This document shows positions 25,701-34,064 of a DNA stretch of 64,000 nucleotides, piece by piece. The notes beneath the pieces are model-generated. The model saw only the letters and a list, made by a program, of their open reading frames with translations. It had not been told where the DNA came from and made no database searches. The stretch spans positions 60,206 to 124,205 of the forward strand of contig NZ_JACJSB010000013.1 of NCBI RefSeq assembly GCF_014697585.1. The letters are read 5' to 3'. How positions within the stretch are numbered: the first letter of the stretch is position 1; each line of letters starts with the position of its first letter. This DNA is from Dolichospermum sp. FACHB-1091 (GTDB lineage: Bacteria > Cyanobacteriota > Cyanobacteriia > Cyanobacteriales > Nostocaceae). Both the position numbers and the translations under genes were made by a program.

Positions 25701-27025
25701 ACTTTTTCGGCTCTTCCCTTTCTAATAGCACGAATAAGGGGATTATGAACTAAGCGACTGAGGGCGTTATCAACAGCTAAATTCGCTTGAGAGGTAATTA
25801 ATGTCCGTCCTCCGCGTAATGCTACTTGATAGCAAATTTCTGCAATGACGGTGGTTTTTCCTGTACCGGGTGGTCCTTGAATTAAAACTAAATCTTCTGC
25901 GGAAAGTACCTTTTCCACTGCGGTTTTTTGTCCTGCATTAGCAGAAGATAATAATAAATCTTGTGATTTTAGTTTCACTGTTTTTGTAATAGTTCTCGCT
26001 TGGGAAGCGTCAAATAAAAAATTACCTAAATAGGGGTTTTGAGTCCTTCCTTGTCTTAATTGTTCTAAAGCTTTTTCTTTACGTTCGATTTGTTTGATAT
26101 CTCCAGCAGCATCAAAAAATAAGTAACCATTATTGGGAAGTTGATAATTACCTTTGGCTATATATTCAATTAATTCTCTCTCTAGTCGAATATCAATAAG
26201 ATTATGTTTTTGATCAATTTTTTCAATAGTTCCTAGTTGACGACTGTTACGGCGATTTTTTTCTGTGGGGACAGAATCTAAAAATTTAACTTCCTGATTT
26301 TTGGCTTTTTTGACCCGTTCCCAAAAGTTTTCTACACTCAAAAAATGTTCTTCAGAACCATCTAAACTAGCCGAATTAATTTTAATTTCTAAAGTAATTA
26401 GTCGAGAATTTGAGCGGTGATTATTAATATTGATAAATAAGACGCAAAATTGACGAGATTTGGCAATATTTTCTTCAACCTTTAAAAAAGCTTTCCAGGC
26501 TTGAAGTTGATCTTCTGTAGGAACATGATTTCCGCAAATTGGCATATTTTTAATTTTTGCCAATAATGGTGTGGGAATATCAAGACGCTCTTGATAATGA
26601 GGAATTAAACATAACCAATAAAGTACAGCATAACCGTCAACAATTCCCCGCAATTCTGGTAATAAATAAGCTGATAAAATTTTAAACCCACCAGATCCGT
26701 TTTGACGAACGGCAGCTTTAAATCCTAAAGTCTTTCCTAATTTTTTCAGTCTTTTTGGTAATTGAAAATTATCTTGGTCTGTGGCTAGAATTAATTCCCA
26801 AATTTCTTCTCCCGTTTCTTTTCCAGTCCCTTGACGACGAATATAAAAACAACCAGGTTGTTTACCAACTAAATCAAATAATAATTCATTTGCACGTTCT
26901 CGCCGTTCTCGAAAATCAGGATATAATTGTAGAGATGATTGACCTTCAAAATGGCGAATTAAATTATCAACCGCTGTACTTATGAATGTATAACCACAGT
27001 CTTCTATCTTTGTTTTATTATTCAT
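22718..27025 (-). CDS. Giant SF1 (Upf1/Dna2-like) helicase with coiled-coil insertion
   Basis: A 1435-residue ATP-dependent DNA or RNA helicase. Motif I GPPGTGKTT is at ~382-390, Ia ITSQANLAVDNAL at ~412-424, motif II VVIIDEVSK at ~1136, motif III MVGDHRQLPPM, motif IV LNTQYRMHPMI, motif V VDRFQGMERPVVIVSMVR and motif VI RVNVAFSRAQELLIIVG. About 700 residues between Ia and II form a long, Gln/Glu/Lys-rich coiled coil. The N-terminal ~300 residues are a separate domain (YTFISTAVDNLIRHFEGQ), and a beta-rich region precedes the ATPase. Its stop lies 23 bases inside the partner gene, whose start it overlaps. Large two-gene helicase modules of this build often serve in phage defence, but no known system matches as far as I can see. 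Confidence 0.8.
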   Translation of the reverse strand: MNNKTKIEDCGYTFISTAVDNLIRHFEGQSSLQLYPDFRERRERANELLFDLVGKQPGCFYIRRQGTGKETGEEIWELILATDQDNFQLPKRLKKLGKTLGFKAAVRQNGSGGFKILSAYLLPELRGIVDGYAVLYWLCLIPHYQERLDIPTPLLAKIKNMPICGNHVPTEDQLQAWKAFLKVEENIAKSRQFCVLFININNHRSNSRLITLEIKINSASLDGSEEHFLSVENFWERVKKAKNQEVKFLDSVPTEKNRRNSRQLGTIEKIDQKHNLIDIRLERELIEYIAKGNYQLPNNGYLFFDAAGDIKQIERKEKALEQLRQGRTQNPYLGNFLFDASQARTITKTVKLKSQDLLLSSANAGQKTAVEKVLSAEDLVLIQGPPGTGKTTVIAEICYQVALRGGRTLITSQANLAVDNALSRLVHNPLIRAIRKGRAEKVGEEGQPFLEDQVISTWLQNTATDCENNLSQRQENITILTQLLPLLPRFINYYIFEEQFNQQQNELKTEKENLETIYQNQEIKYDQILVNKNEIASLITGLENILKNPQNIDWESPEIKNFLPHIQPYTENNKQVDIFRENVIQAIKCIEELGFVRPDFGVFGLAVWLQETIITQLSEFKAGLKDINNLSLAISEVAELVDIFQQHSVSLQKLETDLQKFSIHNNIQPTIQIWENRQREIDYIVEAVVEWKSTGYNNLYQVLKECQQSDLLLTENMVNLPLGLLMFAQNLKLPIVPKNYKISLPAWGVLTKAIAYEIEGNFTDRKGKQHNFSYFLQQSFNQIPIVLSKSDQTQWQKTYQELKNYQILTPKQRKLLIENIQVFLIRLEKTYGKSFEWNNIEATLNRITQELLEVILINARQCVLKVKTEAQQQLQILKQQFQELPENVISSQQIAEAKTQLENSKQAANLKLAAVINNLQAIHKQQNIPHELRNLTEKYLTKQANIWEQPQEFSQQVKFWENRIYELETLISSLAPFTILETIKDALNQQFTNLQEQTDVYQEELELLQIEISDLEDKLELQLSDNLIIERNWWESTWQIIPDKFKPELSDGDLFNLEFLTKVRNKLKSWKQQLQNEENYLDKYQNFVQDWITKLRQPSEQDSNDLRRIYLDNANVVGITCVQAANYSFSEEFQSFDVVIIDEVSKCTPPELLIPALKGKKLVMVGDHRQLPPMLDTSTVAEVAQAMGNSREELQFLEESLFKSQFEIADKSIKKMLNTQYRMHPMIMGAINQFYHGKLECGILEPDRKRAHNLAGKIIQSDHHLCWVKMPRENEFQEERNGTSFVNTKEIDVIENICHQFEQVWFHKVANGEPKKEIAVITFYGAQLRKIDERLQSELFPSLQIRTGTVDRFQGMERPVVIVSMVRNNPQGDVGFANKPERVNVAFSRAQELLIIVGCHDLFTGKSGTVGNMYSEVANTVNHHGGFIDVSCFCS

Positions 27026-27102
27026 CGTTTTGGTAAAAAATCGTCAGTAATAAATAATGTATTATTTAAAAATAAATTGGAAATTGTCGCCAATAGATAT
27101 CA

Positions 27103-27136
27103 GGTGTTGGGTTGCGTTCCTTAACCCAACCTACAC
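27103..27136. repeat. AACCCAACC palindromic repeat, copy 5
   Basis: GTGTTGGGTTGCGTTCCTTA then ACCCAACCTACACC: an inverted repeat between the helicase and glutaredoxin genes. Confidence 0.7.
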
Positions 27137-27149
27137 CTTATAGTTGATA

Positions 27150-27473
27150 TTAAGAAGCTAGGGCTACTTCTACCAACTGTTCTAATTCACCTTTGTTGTA
27201 GAGTTCAATCAAAATATCAGAACCACCAACGAATTGACCATTAATATATACTTGGGGAATTGTTGGCCAGTTGGAATATTCTTTGATTCCTTGACGAATG
27301 TCTTGATCTGCAAGTACGTCAAGAGTTTCAAAGGGAACTCCTAATGTATTGAGAATTTGCACAACATTGTTAGAGAAACCACATTGGGGCATCAATTTGT
27401 TGCCCTTCATGAAAACCATAATTTTATTTTCTTCTACCAAAGTATCAATTCTTTCTTTAATTTCTGGGGTCAT
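27150..27473 (-). CDS. grxD: Monothiol glutaredoxin, CGFS type
   Basis: A 107-residue glutaredoxin (Grx4/Grx5 class) with the CGFS active site in KLMPQCGFSNNVV, the TVP-type WPTIPQVYI cis-proline segment and the GGSDI glutathione-binding loop. Such proteins carry 2Fe-2S clusters and act in iron-sulfur assembly and iron sensing, usually with a BolA partner. The bolA gene is 89 bases upstream on the same strand, which fits the known Grx-BolA pairing. Confidence 0.93.
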   Translation of the reverse strand: MTPEIKERIDTLVEENKIMVFMKGNKLMPQCGFSNNVVQILNTLGVPFETLDVLADQDIRQGIKEYSNWPTIPQVYINGQFVGGSDILIELYNKGELEQLVEVALAS

Positions 27474-27562
27474 GATTAGTTATTTCCTGCGTTTTTAAAG
27501 GTCGAAAGTCAAAATTCAAGACAATTTTAGATTTTGTTGAAGGCAAAATCCTAAATCTCAAA

Positions 27563-27814
27563 TTAGTTTACTACTTGCCAAGCTTCGGGAGTGTAGGTTT
27601 TCAGGGCTAAGGCATGAATAGCTTCGCTGGACATGGCTTGTTTCAATGCCCCATAAACTAGCTGGTGTTGTTGTACTAGTCCCTTGTTTGCAAACTGGGA
27701 TGAAACTACTGTCACCTGATAGTGATCACCACCACCCGTCAAGTCTTGTACTTGCACTTGGGCATCTGGTAGTTGTGCCTTAATCATTCCCTCCACTTGC
27801 TGCGGACTCATCAT
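27563..27814 (-). CDS. BolA-family protein
   Basis: An 83-residue BolA protein with the class II KH-like fold: [48 protein letters not shown] and [13 protein letters not shown]. The conserved histidine (QHQLVY) can co-ligate a 2Fe-2S cluster with a CGFS glutaredoxin. It precedes grxD and is probably co-transcribed with it. The start could be the first or second methionine (27814 or 27811). Confidence 0.92.
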   Translation of the reverse strand: MMSPQQVEGMIKAQLPDAQVQVQDLTGGGDHYQVTVVSSQFANKGLVQQHQLVYGALKQAMSSEAIHALALKTYTPEAWQVVN

Positions 27815-27892
27815 TGCAATTCCTAAAAAACTTTACTTCTCTATTATTAACAGATATCTAACTCTTGGTTGTTGCTAATTAACTTATGCTGA

Positions 27893-28483
27893 TTATTTCT
27901 TGTTTGCAGGAGAATAGGGTGCATCCACAAAACCTAATTCAAATAATTGTTGATAAGCTTTTGTCCCTAATTCTCTGGTTGGGTTTTGACTTTTAATGAT
28001 TTGCACTAGCAAAGGTATGGCTAGTTCTGGCTGATTTCGCGCTCGATATACTAGGGCTAACTGGTAGCTGGCTTCATCTCGCTTTTGGGCAGTTGCTAGG
28101 GCTTTTTGGCGTTGGGAGTCAGATACAGAAATGTCAATACCTGTAAAGCTAGAATTTAACTCTTGATAAAAGCTCGATAACTGATTATAAACCTGGCGTG
28201 CTTCTTGCAGCTTTTGGGCAGCTAGGGCATAATTTTGACTAGATATCGCTTGATTTGCTTCTTTGACTAGGCGATCGCCTGCCGCTATACTCAAGATATT
28301 ATTACCCTGTCCAGTGGGACTGAGGGTGTTAGTTTTATCCCCGGTCGTCGGTTTGGTTTCACTAGCAGGATTAACAGGACTTGAGGGCTTTTGTACCTGA
28401 GCTTCAGCAGGTGATAATATGCCTACAAATGCTATAAATGATAAGCAGGTAAAGCGAATTAATAGATCCGTAGCAACATTCAT
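27893..28483 (-). CDS. Exported TPR-like protein, unknown function
   Basis: A 196-residue protein with an N-terminal signal peptide (LLIRFTCLSFIAFVGILSPAE, cleavage near AEA-Q), a Ser/Pro/Thr-rich linker and a helical region with TPR character: AISSQNYALAAQKLQEARQV, KRDEASYQLALVYRARNQPE, LAIPLLVQIIKSQ. It is probably periplasmic. I do not recognise a named family. It lies 78 bases upstream of bolA on the same strand and might share its transcript. Confidence 0.65.
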   Translation of the reverse strand: MNVATDLLIRFTCLSFIAFVGILSPAEAQVQKPSSPVNPASETKPTTGDKTNTLSPTGQGNNILSIAAGDRLVKEANQAISSQNYALAAQKLQEARQVYNQLSSFYQELNSSFTGIDISVSDSQRQKALATAQKRDEASYQLALVYRARNQPELAIPLLVQIIKSQNPTRELGTKAYQQLFELGFVDAPYSPANKK

Positions 28484-28645
28484 GAGGTTAACTAGTAAAA
28501 TATGGCAAAAATTTGAAAAGCTTGATGTATTTTAACTCTCTTTGTACCGATAATAAACTCAAGTGACTGAAAAAATTTCTCTGGCAAAGGACTAAACAGG
28601 CAAGAACCAAGAGGTAAATTAATTTTAAACTAATCCCAATTTTTT

Positions 28646-30754
28646 ATGAGTGATAATATGAATTCTCCAGATTTTGTTGAACCAGATGTCACAAATAGCG
28701 ACAAAGCATTAATTTTACAACGCAGTGGCGAGGAGTTAATGTTAGAAAAGGCATTATATCGCTTCACTATTCGTCCTAATGCTAACTTTCCACGTGATCA
28801 ACTATCACAGATACATGGATGTGTATGGCGGCGCAGTATATCCCAGGCAAAGTTAGAACTATATACAGTTTTTCCTGAGCAGCTAGAAACAGTAATGTCT
28901 CAAGTACGTGCTGATAAAAATATAGACTTTGTTAGTCACGTTTATATGTTTGAAAATAATCCTGGTACTTTTGTTTACCTCAGTGACGAAATTACAATTC
29001 AATTTGCTACTTGGGTAGACATTAATAAAATTAATACTATTGTCAGTAGATTTAATTTAGTTAAAGATAAACCAATTCCAGGAATGCCAAATACTTTTGT
29101 TTTTCTTGTTAGTAAAGAAGCCACGCAAAACCCAATTAAAATCACGAATCAGTTACAACAACTATCGGAAGTTTTAGCTGCTGAACCAAATATTATCATT
29201 CAACAAGAACCCCATTATAAACCCAAAGATTCCCTTTATTCCCAACAATGGTATCTTAATCATAATGGTGGCAATCAATTGATAGCTGGTTCTCACATTT
29301 CTGTAGAACAAGCTTGGGATACTACTCGCGGTCTTCGTTCTATTGTCGTCGCTGTAATAGATGATTCCTTTGACTTGAATCACCCAGATTTTCAAGGTGA
29401 TGGTAAAATTGTTGCTCCTAGAGATTTAAAAGAAAATGATTTTTTACCCTTACCAGGAGAAAAAGAAACCAGTCATGGTACTGCTTGCGCGGGACTAGCC
29501 GTAGCAGAAGAAAATGGTGCGGGAATTGTCGGAGTTGCCCCTGGTTGTGCAATAATGCCCATTCGGACTACTGGTTTTTTAGATGATAAATCAATTGAGG
29601 ATGTTTTTAATTGGGCGATGGAAAAGGGAGCAAGTGTAATTTCTTGTAGTTGGGGAGCTTCTGCTGTTTATTTCCCCCTTTCTATTCGTCAAAGGGCAGC
29701 TATTAGTTATGCTGCTACCAATGGACGTAATGGGAAAGGATGTGTAATTGTCTTTGCAGCCGGAAATACTAACCGTCCGATTAATGGGACTGTAAATGAA
29801 CAAAACTGGCCGAAAAATATTGTGAAAGGTAACACAAAATGGTTAAGCGGTTTTGCAGTTCATCCCGATGTAATTACTGTATCTGCTTCCACCAGTTTGA
29901 ATAAAAAAGCTGCTTATAGTAATTGGGGAGATAATATTTCTGTTTGCGCTCCTAGTAATAATGCTCCCCCAGGAATGTGGTTTCAAGAAACTGGTTTTGT
30001 TTATACACAACCAGCAATTGTTTCTTCTCTGTTTGGGTTGGGAATCTTAACCACAGATCAAATAGGAGCAGCAGGTTATGATTCTGGAAACTTTACTAAT
30101 AACTTTGGTGGTACTTCTAGTGCTACTCCCATAGTCGCAGGAGTAGCAGCTTTAGTATTATCAGCTAATCCTGATTTAACGGCTCAACAAGTTAAACAGA
30201 TTCTTCAAGATACTGCTGATAAAATTGTTGATAATAACCCTGATCCTCAATTGAATATTGATGGAGGTACTTATGATAGTAATGGTTACAGTCAATGGTT
30301 TGGTTATGGGAAAGTTAATGCAGCTAAGGCTGTGAGACTAGCAAAACAGATGGGTGTCGTCGCCCAAATTACTAATGAACAAATACAGGTAAAAAATACT
30401 CAAGTTGTGAATATTCCTGATAATGATCAACAGGGAATTAAAAGTGCGATCGCTATTAATGAAGTTATTAATATTGGTGATATCCAAGTTACAGTTAATA
30501 TCACCCATGATTTTTTAGGAGATCTAGAAATTTATTTAATTGCTCCTAACAATCAACGGATTTTATTGCAAAGTCGCACATTAGGCCGTCGTAACCAATT
30601 ACAAAATACTTACACAGTGCGATCGCATCCTGCCCTGAAACAATTACTTTCTCTACCCGCACAAGGTAACTGGCAATTACAAGTTATCGACTACGCTGCC
30701 CTAGATGTGGGCAAACTTAATCACTGGGAATTGGTAATTGGACAGGGACAGTAG
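28646..30754 (+). CDS. prcA: Subtilisin-like serine protease with C-terminal P domain (PrcA-like)
   Basis: A 702-residue S8-family protease. The N-terminal ~200 residues resemble a propeptide. The catalytic triad is D239 (VIDDSFDLNHPDF), H277 (SHGTACAG) and S491 (FGGTSSATPIVAG), with the oxyanion asparagine in FAAGNTN. Residues ~590-700 form a P/proprotein-convertase domain: INEVINIGDIQVTVNITHDF, LGDLEIYLIAPN, GNWQLQVID, LNHWELVIG. No signal peptide is visible. This matches the calcium-dependent intracellular protease PrcA of Anabaena in layout. The gene name is by resemblance and not certain. The last 38 bases overlap the end of the convergent acyltransferase gene. Confidence 0.85.
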   Translation: MSDNMNSPDFVEPDVTNSDKALILQRSGEELMLEKALYRFTIRPNANFPRDQLSQIHGCVWRRSISQAKLELYTVFPEQLETVMSQVRADKNIDFVSHVYMFENNPGTFVYLSDEITIQFATWVDINKINTIVSRFNLVKDKPIPGMPNTFVFLVSKEATQNPIKITNQLQQLSEVLAAEPNIIIQQEPHYKPKDSLYSQQWYLNHNGGNQLIAGSHISVEQAWDTTRGLRSIVVAVIDDSFDLNHPDFQGDGKIVAPRDLKENDFLPLPGEKETSHGTACAGLAVAEENGAGIVGVAPGCAIMPIRTTGFLDDKSIEDVFNWAMEKGASVISCSWGASAVYFPLSIRQRAAISYAATNGRNGKGCVIVFAAGNTNRPINGTVNEQNWPKNIVKGNTKWLSGFAVHPDVITVSASTSLNKKAAYSNWGDNISVCAPSNNAPPGMWFQETGFVYTQPAIVSSLFGLGILTTDQIGAAGYDSGNFTNNFGGTSSATPIVAGVAALVLSANPDLTAQQVKQILQDTADKIVDNNPDPQLNIDGGTYDSNGYSQWFGYGKVNAAKAVRLAKQMGVVAQITNEQIQVKNTQVVNIPDNDQQGIKSAIAINEVINIGDIQVTVNITHDFLGDLEIYLIAPNNQRILLQSRTLGRRNQLQNTYTVRSHPALKQLLSLPAQGNWQLQVIDYAALDVGKLNHWELVIGQGQ

Positions 30755-31565
30755 TTGATGTATAGCAAGGGGAAGCAGGGGAGGAATTTTCTGGTTCTAT
30801 CTTCCTCCTGACTCCTGACTCCTGACTTGATTGTTTTAATTTATGGGTTAAATCTGTTGTGAGCCTTTTAGCTTCCAGTTTTAAATTTCCATTCATATAA
30901 TCTCTAGCTTGGATAGGTTCATCAATGTGAATGTTGACATCTGCACCCCAGTGAGGATAGGATTCGCTGTATTGGATACTAACAGGTATAACTTTAATCC
31001 CCAGACCTGAGTATTTAGATTCAGCATTTAAGGCTAAACGAGCTATTCCCGGCTTCAGAAGATGAACTTGACCATCACGATGGATATCACCTTCAGGATA
31101 AATAACTAACATTTCTCCCCGCTGCATTAACTTGACCACATGACGGAGACTAGCGATGGCCGGACGTTGAGTATCGACCGGGAAACCGCCCATTCTGAGA
31201 ATAAACCAACCTTGTAACCCCCGACATTCATCACTTGTCACCATAAATCGCATATCTCTACCTGTGAGATGACGACCAGCAGCGTAGGGTAAAACCAATG
31301 AATCCCAACGAGAACGATGGGTAGGAGCAAGAATTACCGGACCACTGGTAGGGATATTTTCTCGCCCAGTAACTTTAATCTGTCCAAAGAAAGATGGCAG
31401 AATTAAGTAACGTCCTAGAAAATAGGCCACAGGCATTAACCAAGGGGAAACCCGCGAAGTCCTCACAGCCATTAACGGTCGCTGGGGAGATTCCACCTGA
31501 GAATTTACATAGGTACTTGTGGTTTGTGAATGGCCCTTAGTAGAAGCAGAGTCTGATTTAATCAT
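30717..31565 (-). CDS. plsC: 1-acyl-sn-glycerol-3-phosphate acyltransferase-like protein
   Basis: PlsC-family acyltransferase, probably making phosphatidic acid for membrane lipids. It shows the HX4D catalytic motif (APTHRSRWDSLVLP), the glycerol-phosphate-binding GGFPVDTQR and the YPEGDIHRDG motif. The 282-residue length is normal, with an extra N-terminal ~40 residues. The C-terminal ~30 residues (SSQESGVRRKIEPENSSPAS...) come from CTGACTC tandem repeat sequence and from the overlap with the protease gene, so the natural end may have been lost. Several PlsC paralogues exist in cyanobacteria, so the exact substrate is uncertain. Confidence 0.82.
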   Translation of the reverse strand: MIKSDSASTKGHSQTTSTYVNSQVESPQRPLMAVRTSRVSPWLMPVAYFLGRYLILPSFFGQIKVTGRENIPTSGPVILAPTHRSRWDSLVLPYAAGRHLTGRDMRFMVTSDECRGLQGWFILRMGGFPVDTQRPAIASLRHVVKLMQRGEMLVIYPEGDIHRDGQVHLLKPGIARLALNAESKYSGLGIKVIPVSIQYSESYPHWGADVNIHIDEPIQARDYMNGNLKLEAKRLTTDLTHKLKQSSQESGVRRKIEPENSSPASPCYTSTTVPVQLPIPSD

Positions 31566-31675
31566 AACGGGGGCTAGTTTTTAAAAGTAAATAATGACAC
31601 AAACTTGATTATGTCCACCGTAGATTTTATTGAGTAATTTTTGTTTTTCCATCTGGACAGTTTTATCTGTGTCTG

Positions 31676-32161
31676 TTATTTTTGCTGACGTTGGCTAGCA
31701 AACCAATTTTGTAATTGTTCTCGACAGTCTGATTCCAGAATACCTCCTAGCACTTTTAGACGGTGATTAGACGCTGGGTGATCAGGGATGTTGAGAACAG
31801 TCCGAATCGCACCAGTTTTACTATCGTCCACTCCATAGATCAATTTCCCCAATCGGGCATGAACTATAGCACCAGCACACATTGGACAAGGTTCTAGAGT
31901 TACATATAATGTACACTTATGCAAGCGCCAACTTTGTAAAGCTTGACTAGCAGCGCGAATAGCAATAATTTCCGCGTGTGCGGTAGGATCTTGATCACGT
32001 TCTTTCCTGTTTTCACCTACAGCAATCAGGTGATCATCTCTGTCAACAATCACAGCACCTACGGGAACTTCACCAGCATTACCCGCTGCTCGTGCTAATT
32101 CCAGGGCGTGATTCATCCATTTTCTATGTGTTAAATATTCTGGAAATTCAACCATAATCAA
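31676..32161 (-). CDS. tadA: tRNA-specific adenosine deaminase
   Basis: Zinc enzyme that converts A34 to inosine in the anticodon wobble position of tRNA-Arg(ACG). Visible are the catalytic HAEIIAIRAA (zinc His and proton-shuttling Glu) and the PCPMCAGAIVHARL zinc cysteines, plus the VPVGAVIVD strand. The length of 161 is typical. There may be a slightly later start at the second methionine (32155). It lies 110 bases upstream of plsC on the same strand. Confidence 0.95.
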   Translation of the reverse strand: MIMVEFPEYLTHRKWMNHALELARAAGNAGEVPVGAVIVDRDDHLIAVGENRKERDQDPTAHAEIIAIRAASQALQSWRLHKCTLYVTLEPCPMCAGAIVHARLGKLIYGVDDSKTGAIRTVLNIPDHPASNHRLKVLGGILESDCREQLQNWFASQRQQK

Positions 32162-32304
32162 CTTTTTATAAGTATTTTTATTGAAGTGAGGTAACAGGAA
32201 ACAGACAAGAAATACGGAAATGTGTGTTTATTTTAAAAATGTTGAATTAATTTTGCTCAGTTACTTAATTATTGACTGTGAAATTAACATTTTGTGCTAT
32301 TGTC

Positions 32305-32549
32305 TAAGAGGATGTTTTAAAAGTATTAAATGAAACGGATAATGTCCAGAAACCTAACCCCCCTTCCCTACCTCCTCTTAGGAAAAGGAAGCAGAAAAAC
32401 TTTTTTAAGCTGGAATGGCGATTTAAAAGCCTCTCTCCGCACCTCTCCCTAACCCTCTCCTCTTAGGAGAGGGAAAAGGAATAACATTTAATACTTGAGA
32501 GGTTTCCAGAGGGGTTTATTTATACATTAAAAACTTCTAAAACATCCTT
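32305..32549. mobile_element. MITE-like element, family B
   Basis: 245 bp bounded by AAGAGGATGTTTTAAAAGTA at the left and ACTTCTAAAACATCCTTG at the right (inverted). The interior has CCCCTTCCCTACCTCCTCTT and CTCTCCCTAACCCTCTCCTC with TTAGGAGAGGG hairpins. A lone copy of the end, GGAGGATGTTTTAAAAGTAT, occurs at about 16019. It fills most of the 435-base gap between tadA and rfbC. Confidence 0.75.
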
Positions 32550-32626
32550 GGAATATGCACTTCCAAATACTTGCCCAGTTTTGATTATCTGCAAGATTGA
32601 ATAGTAAACTAATAAAATCAAAAACC

Positions 32627-33172
32627 ATGAAACTTATTCCAACGGAAATACCTGACATTATCCTGATAGAACCCCAAATCTTCCAAGACTCACGGGGCTT
32701 TTTTTTGGAATCCTATAACCAAAAAATATTCACAGAAAAACTGGGAATTACAGCCAAATTTGTTCAAGATAATCACTCAAAATCGGAATACAATGTGCTG
32801 CGAGGATTACATTATCAAATTATCCAGCCCCAAGGTAAATTAGTTCGCGTTATTCTTGGTAAGATATTTGATGTGGCTGTGGATATTAGAAAAAAATCTC
32901 CAACCTTTGGACAATGGGTGGGTTACGAACTCAGTGCTGAAAATAAACGCCAAATGTGGATACCACCTGGGTTTGCTCATGGCTTTCTCGTACTTTCAGA
33001 AATGGCAGAGGTGATATACAAAACTACAGATTATTATGCACCAGGAGGCGATCGCGCTATAATTTGGAATGATCCAGATTTAGCTATAAATTGGCCTCTC
33101 ACCACACCGCCGATTTTATCAGCTAAAGATAATAATGCTCCAACTTTTAAAAAAGCCGAAGTTTATGAATAA
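32627..33172 (+). CDS. rfbC: dTDP-4-dehydrorhamnose 3,5-epimerase
   Basis: Epimerase step of dTDP-L-rhamnose synthesis for surface polysaccharide. Cupin fold with the catalytic FVQDNHSKSEYNVLRGLHYQ (base His) and the GKIFDVAVDIRK, IPPGFAHGFLVLS and YKTTDYYAPGGDRAI blocks. I chose the ATG at 32627 (MKLIPTEIPD); a frame extension to 32597 has no support. The stop overlaps the start of rfbD within ATGAATAA, so they form an operon. No rfbB (4,6-dehydratase) is in this cluster. Confidence 0.95.
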   Translation: MKLIPTEIPDIILIEPQIFQDSRGFFLESYNQKIFTEKLGITAKFVQDNHSKSEYNVLRGLHYQIIQPQGKLVRVILGKIFDVAVDIRKKSPTFGQWVGYELSAENKRQMWIPPGFAHGFLVLSEMAEVIYKTTDYYAPGGDRAIIWNDPDLAINWPLTTPPILSAKDNNAPTFKKAEVYE

Positions 33173-34064
33173 ATCAATATTACTAATAGGTAGTAACGGA
33201 CAAGTTGGAACAGAAATAAAAAATACCCTTTCATCCAACTCTAGCAACTATAAAGTTATTGCTTATGCACGTCCCGAAATAGACTTAAATCAACCTGATA
33301 ACCTGCGTCAAATTATCAGAGAAACCAACCCAGAAATAATTATCAATGCTGCTGCTTACACCGCCGTAGACAAAGCCGAAAGCGAACCAGAAATAGCTCA
33401 TACCGTGAATGCTATAGCCCCGCAAATTATCGCCGAAGAAAGCCAAAAACTAGGAAGTTTCTTAATTCATCTTTCCACAGATTACGTATTTAATGGTAAT
33501 CACAATTATCCCTACCAAGAAACAGATATTACCAATCCATTAAGTGTCTATGGAAAGACAAAATTAGCGGGAGAAGTAGCAATTCAAAAAACTTGTCCCA
33601 ATCATCATATAATTATCCGTACAGCTTGGGTTTATGGAACTTATGGAAAAAGCAATTTTGTGAAAACGATGTTACGACTTGGTCAAGAAAAGCCAGAAAT
33701 TCGGGTAGTTACAGATCAAATTGGAAGTCCTACTTGGTCGCAAGATATAGCTTTTACAATTCAGCAAATTATCCCCCAATTAACAGCAGAAATTACTGGA
33801 ATTTATCACTATACAAATAGTGGTGTTGCGAGTTGGTATGACTTTGCTATAGCAATTTTTGAAGAAGCAGAAAAACTGGGCTTTCCCCTGAAAATTGAAA
33901 AGATCATTCCTATTACCACTCCCGAATATCCCACACCAGCAAAACGTCCCGCTTACTCCATTTTAGCTTGTGATAAGATATCTAGAATCTTGGGAACTTA
34001 TCCTCCCCATTGGCGACAAAGACTAAGATTAATGTTAAAAGAATTACAAGGAACATCTTTATGA
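33165..34064 (+). CDS. rfbD: dTDP-4-dehydrorhamnose reductase
   Basis: NAD(P)H-dependent short-chain reductase making dTDP-L-rhamnose. The Rossmann motif GSNGQVGTEI, the substrate motif VFNGNHNYPYQETD and the catalytic YGKTKLAGE (YxxxK) are present, with the RTAWVYG and GIYHYTNSGVASWYDFA blocks. The start at 33165 overlaps the rfbC stop, and the stop overlaps the next start as ATGA. The ~299-residue length is normal. Confidence 0.95.
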   Translation: MNKSILLIGSNGQVGTEIKNTLSSNSSNYKVIAYARPEIDLNQPDNLRQIIRETNPEIIINAAAYTAVDKAESEPEIAHTVNAIAPQIIAEESQKLGSFLIHLSTDYVFNGNHNYPYQETDITNPLSVYGKTKLAGEVAIQKTCPNHHIIIRTAWVYGTYGKSNFVKTMLRLGQEKPEIRVVTDQIGSPTWSQDIAFTIQQIIPQLTAEITGIYHYTNSGVASWYDFAIAIFEEAEKLGFPLKIEKIIPITTPEYPTPAKRPAYSILACDKISRILGTYPPHWRQRLRLMLKELQGTSL

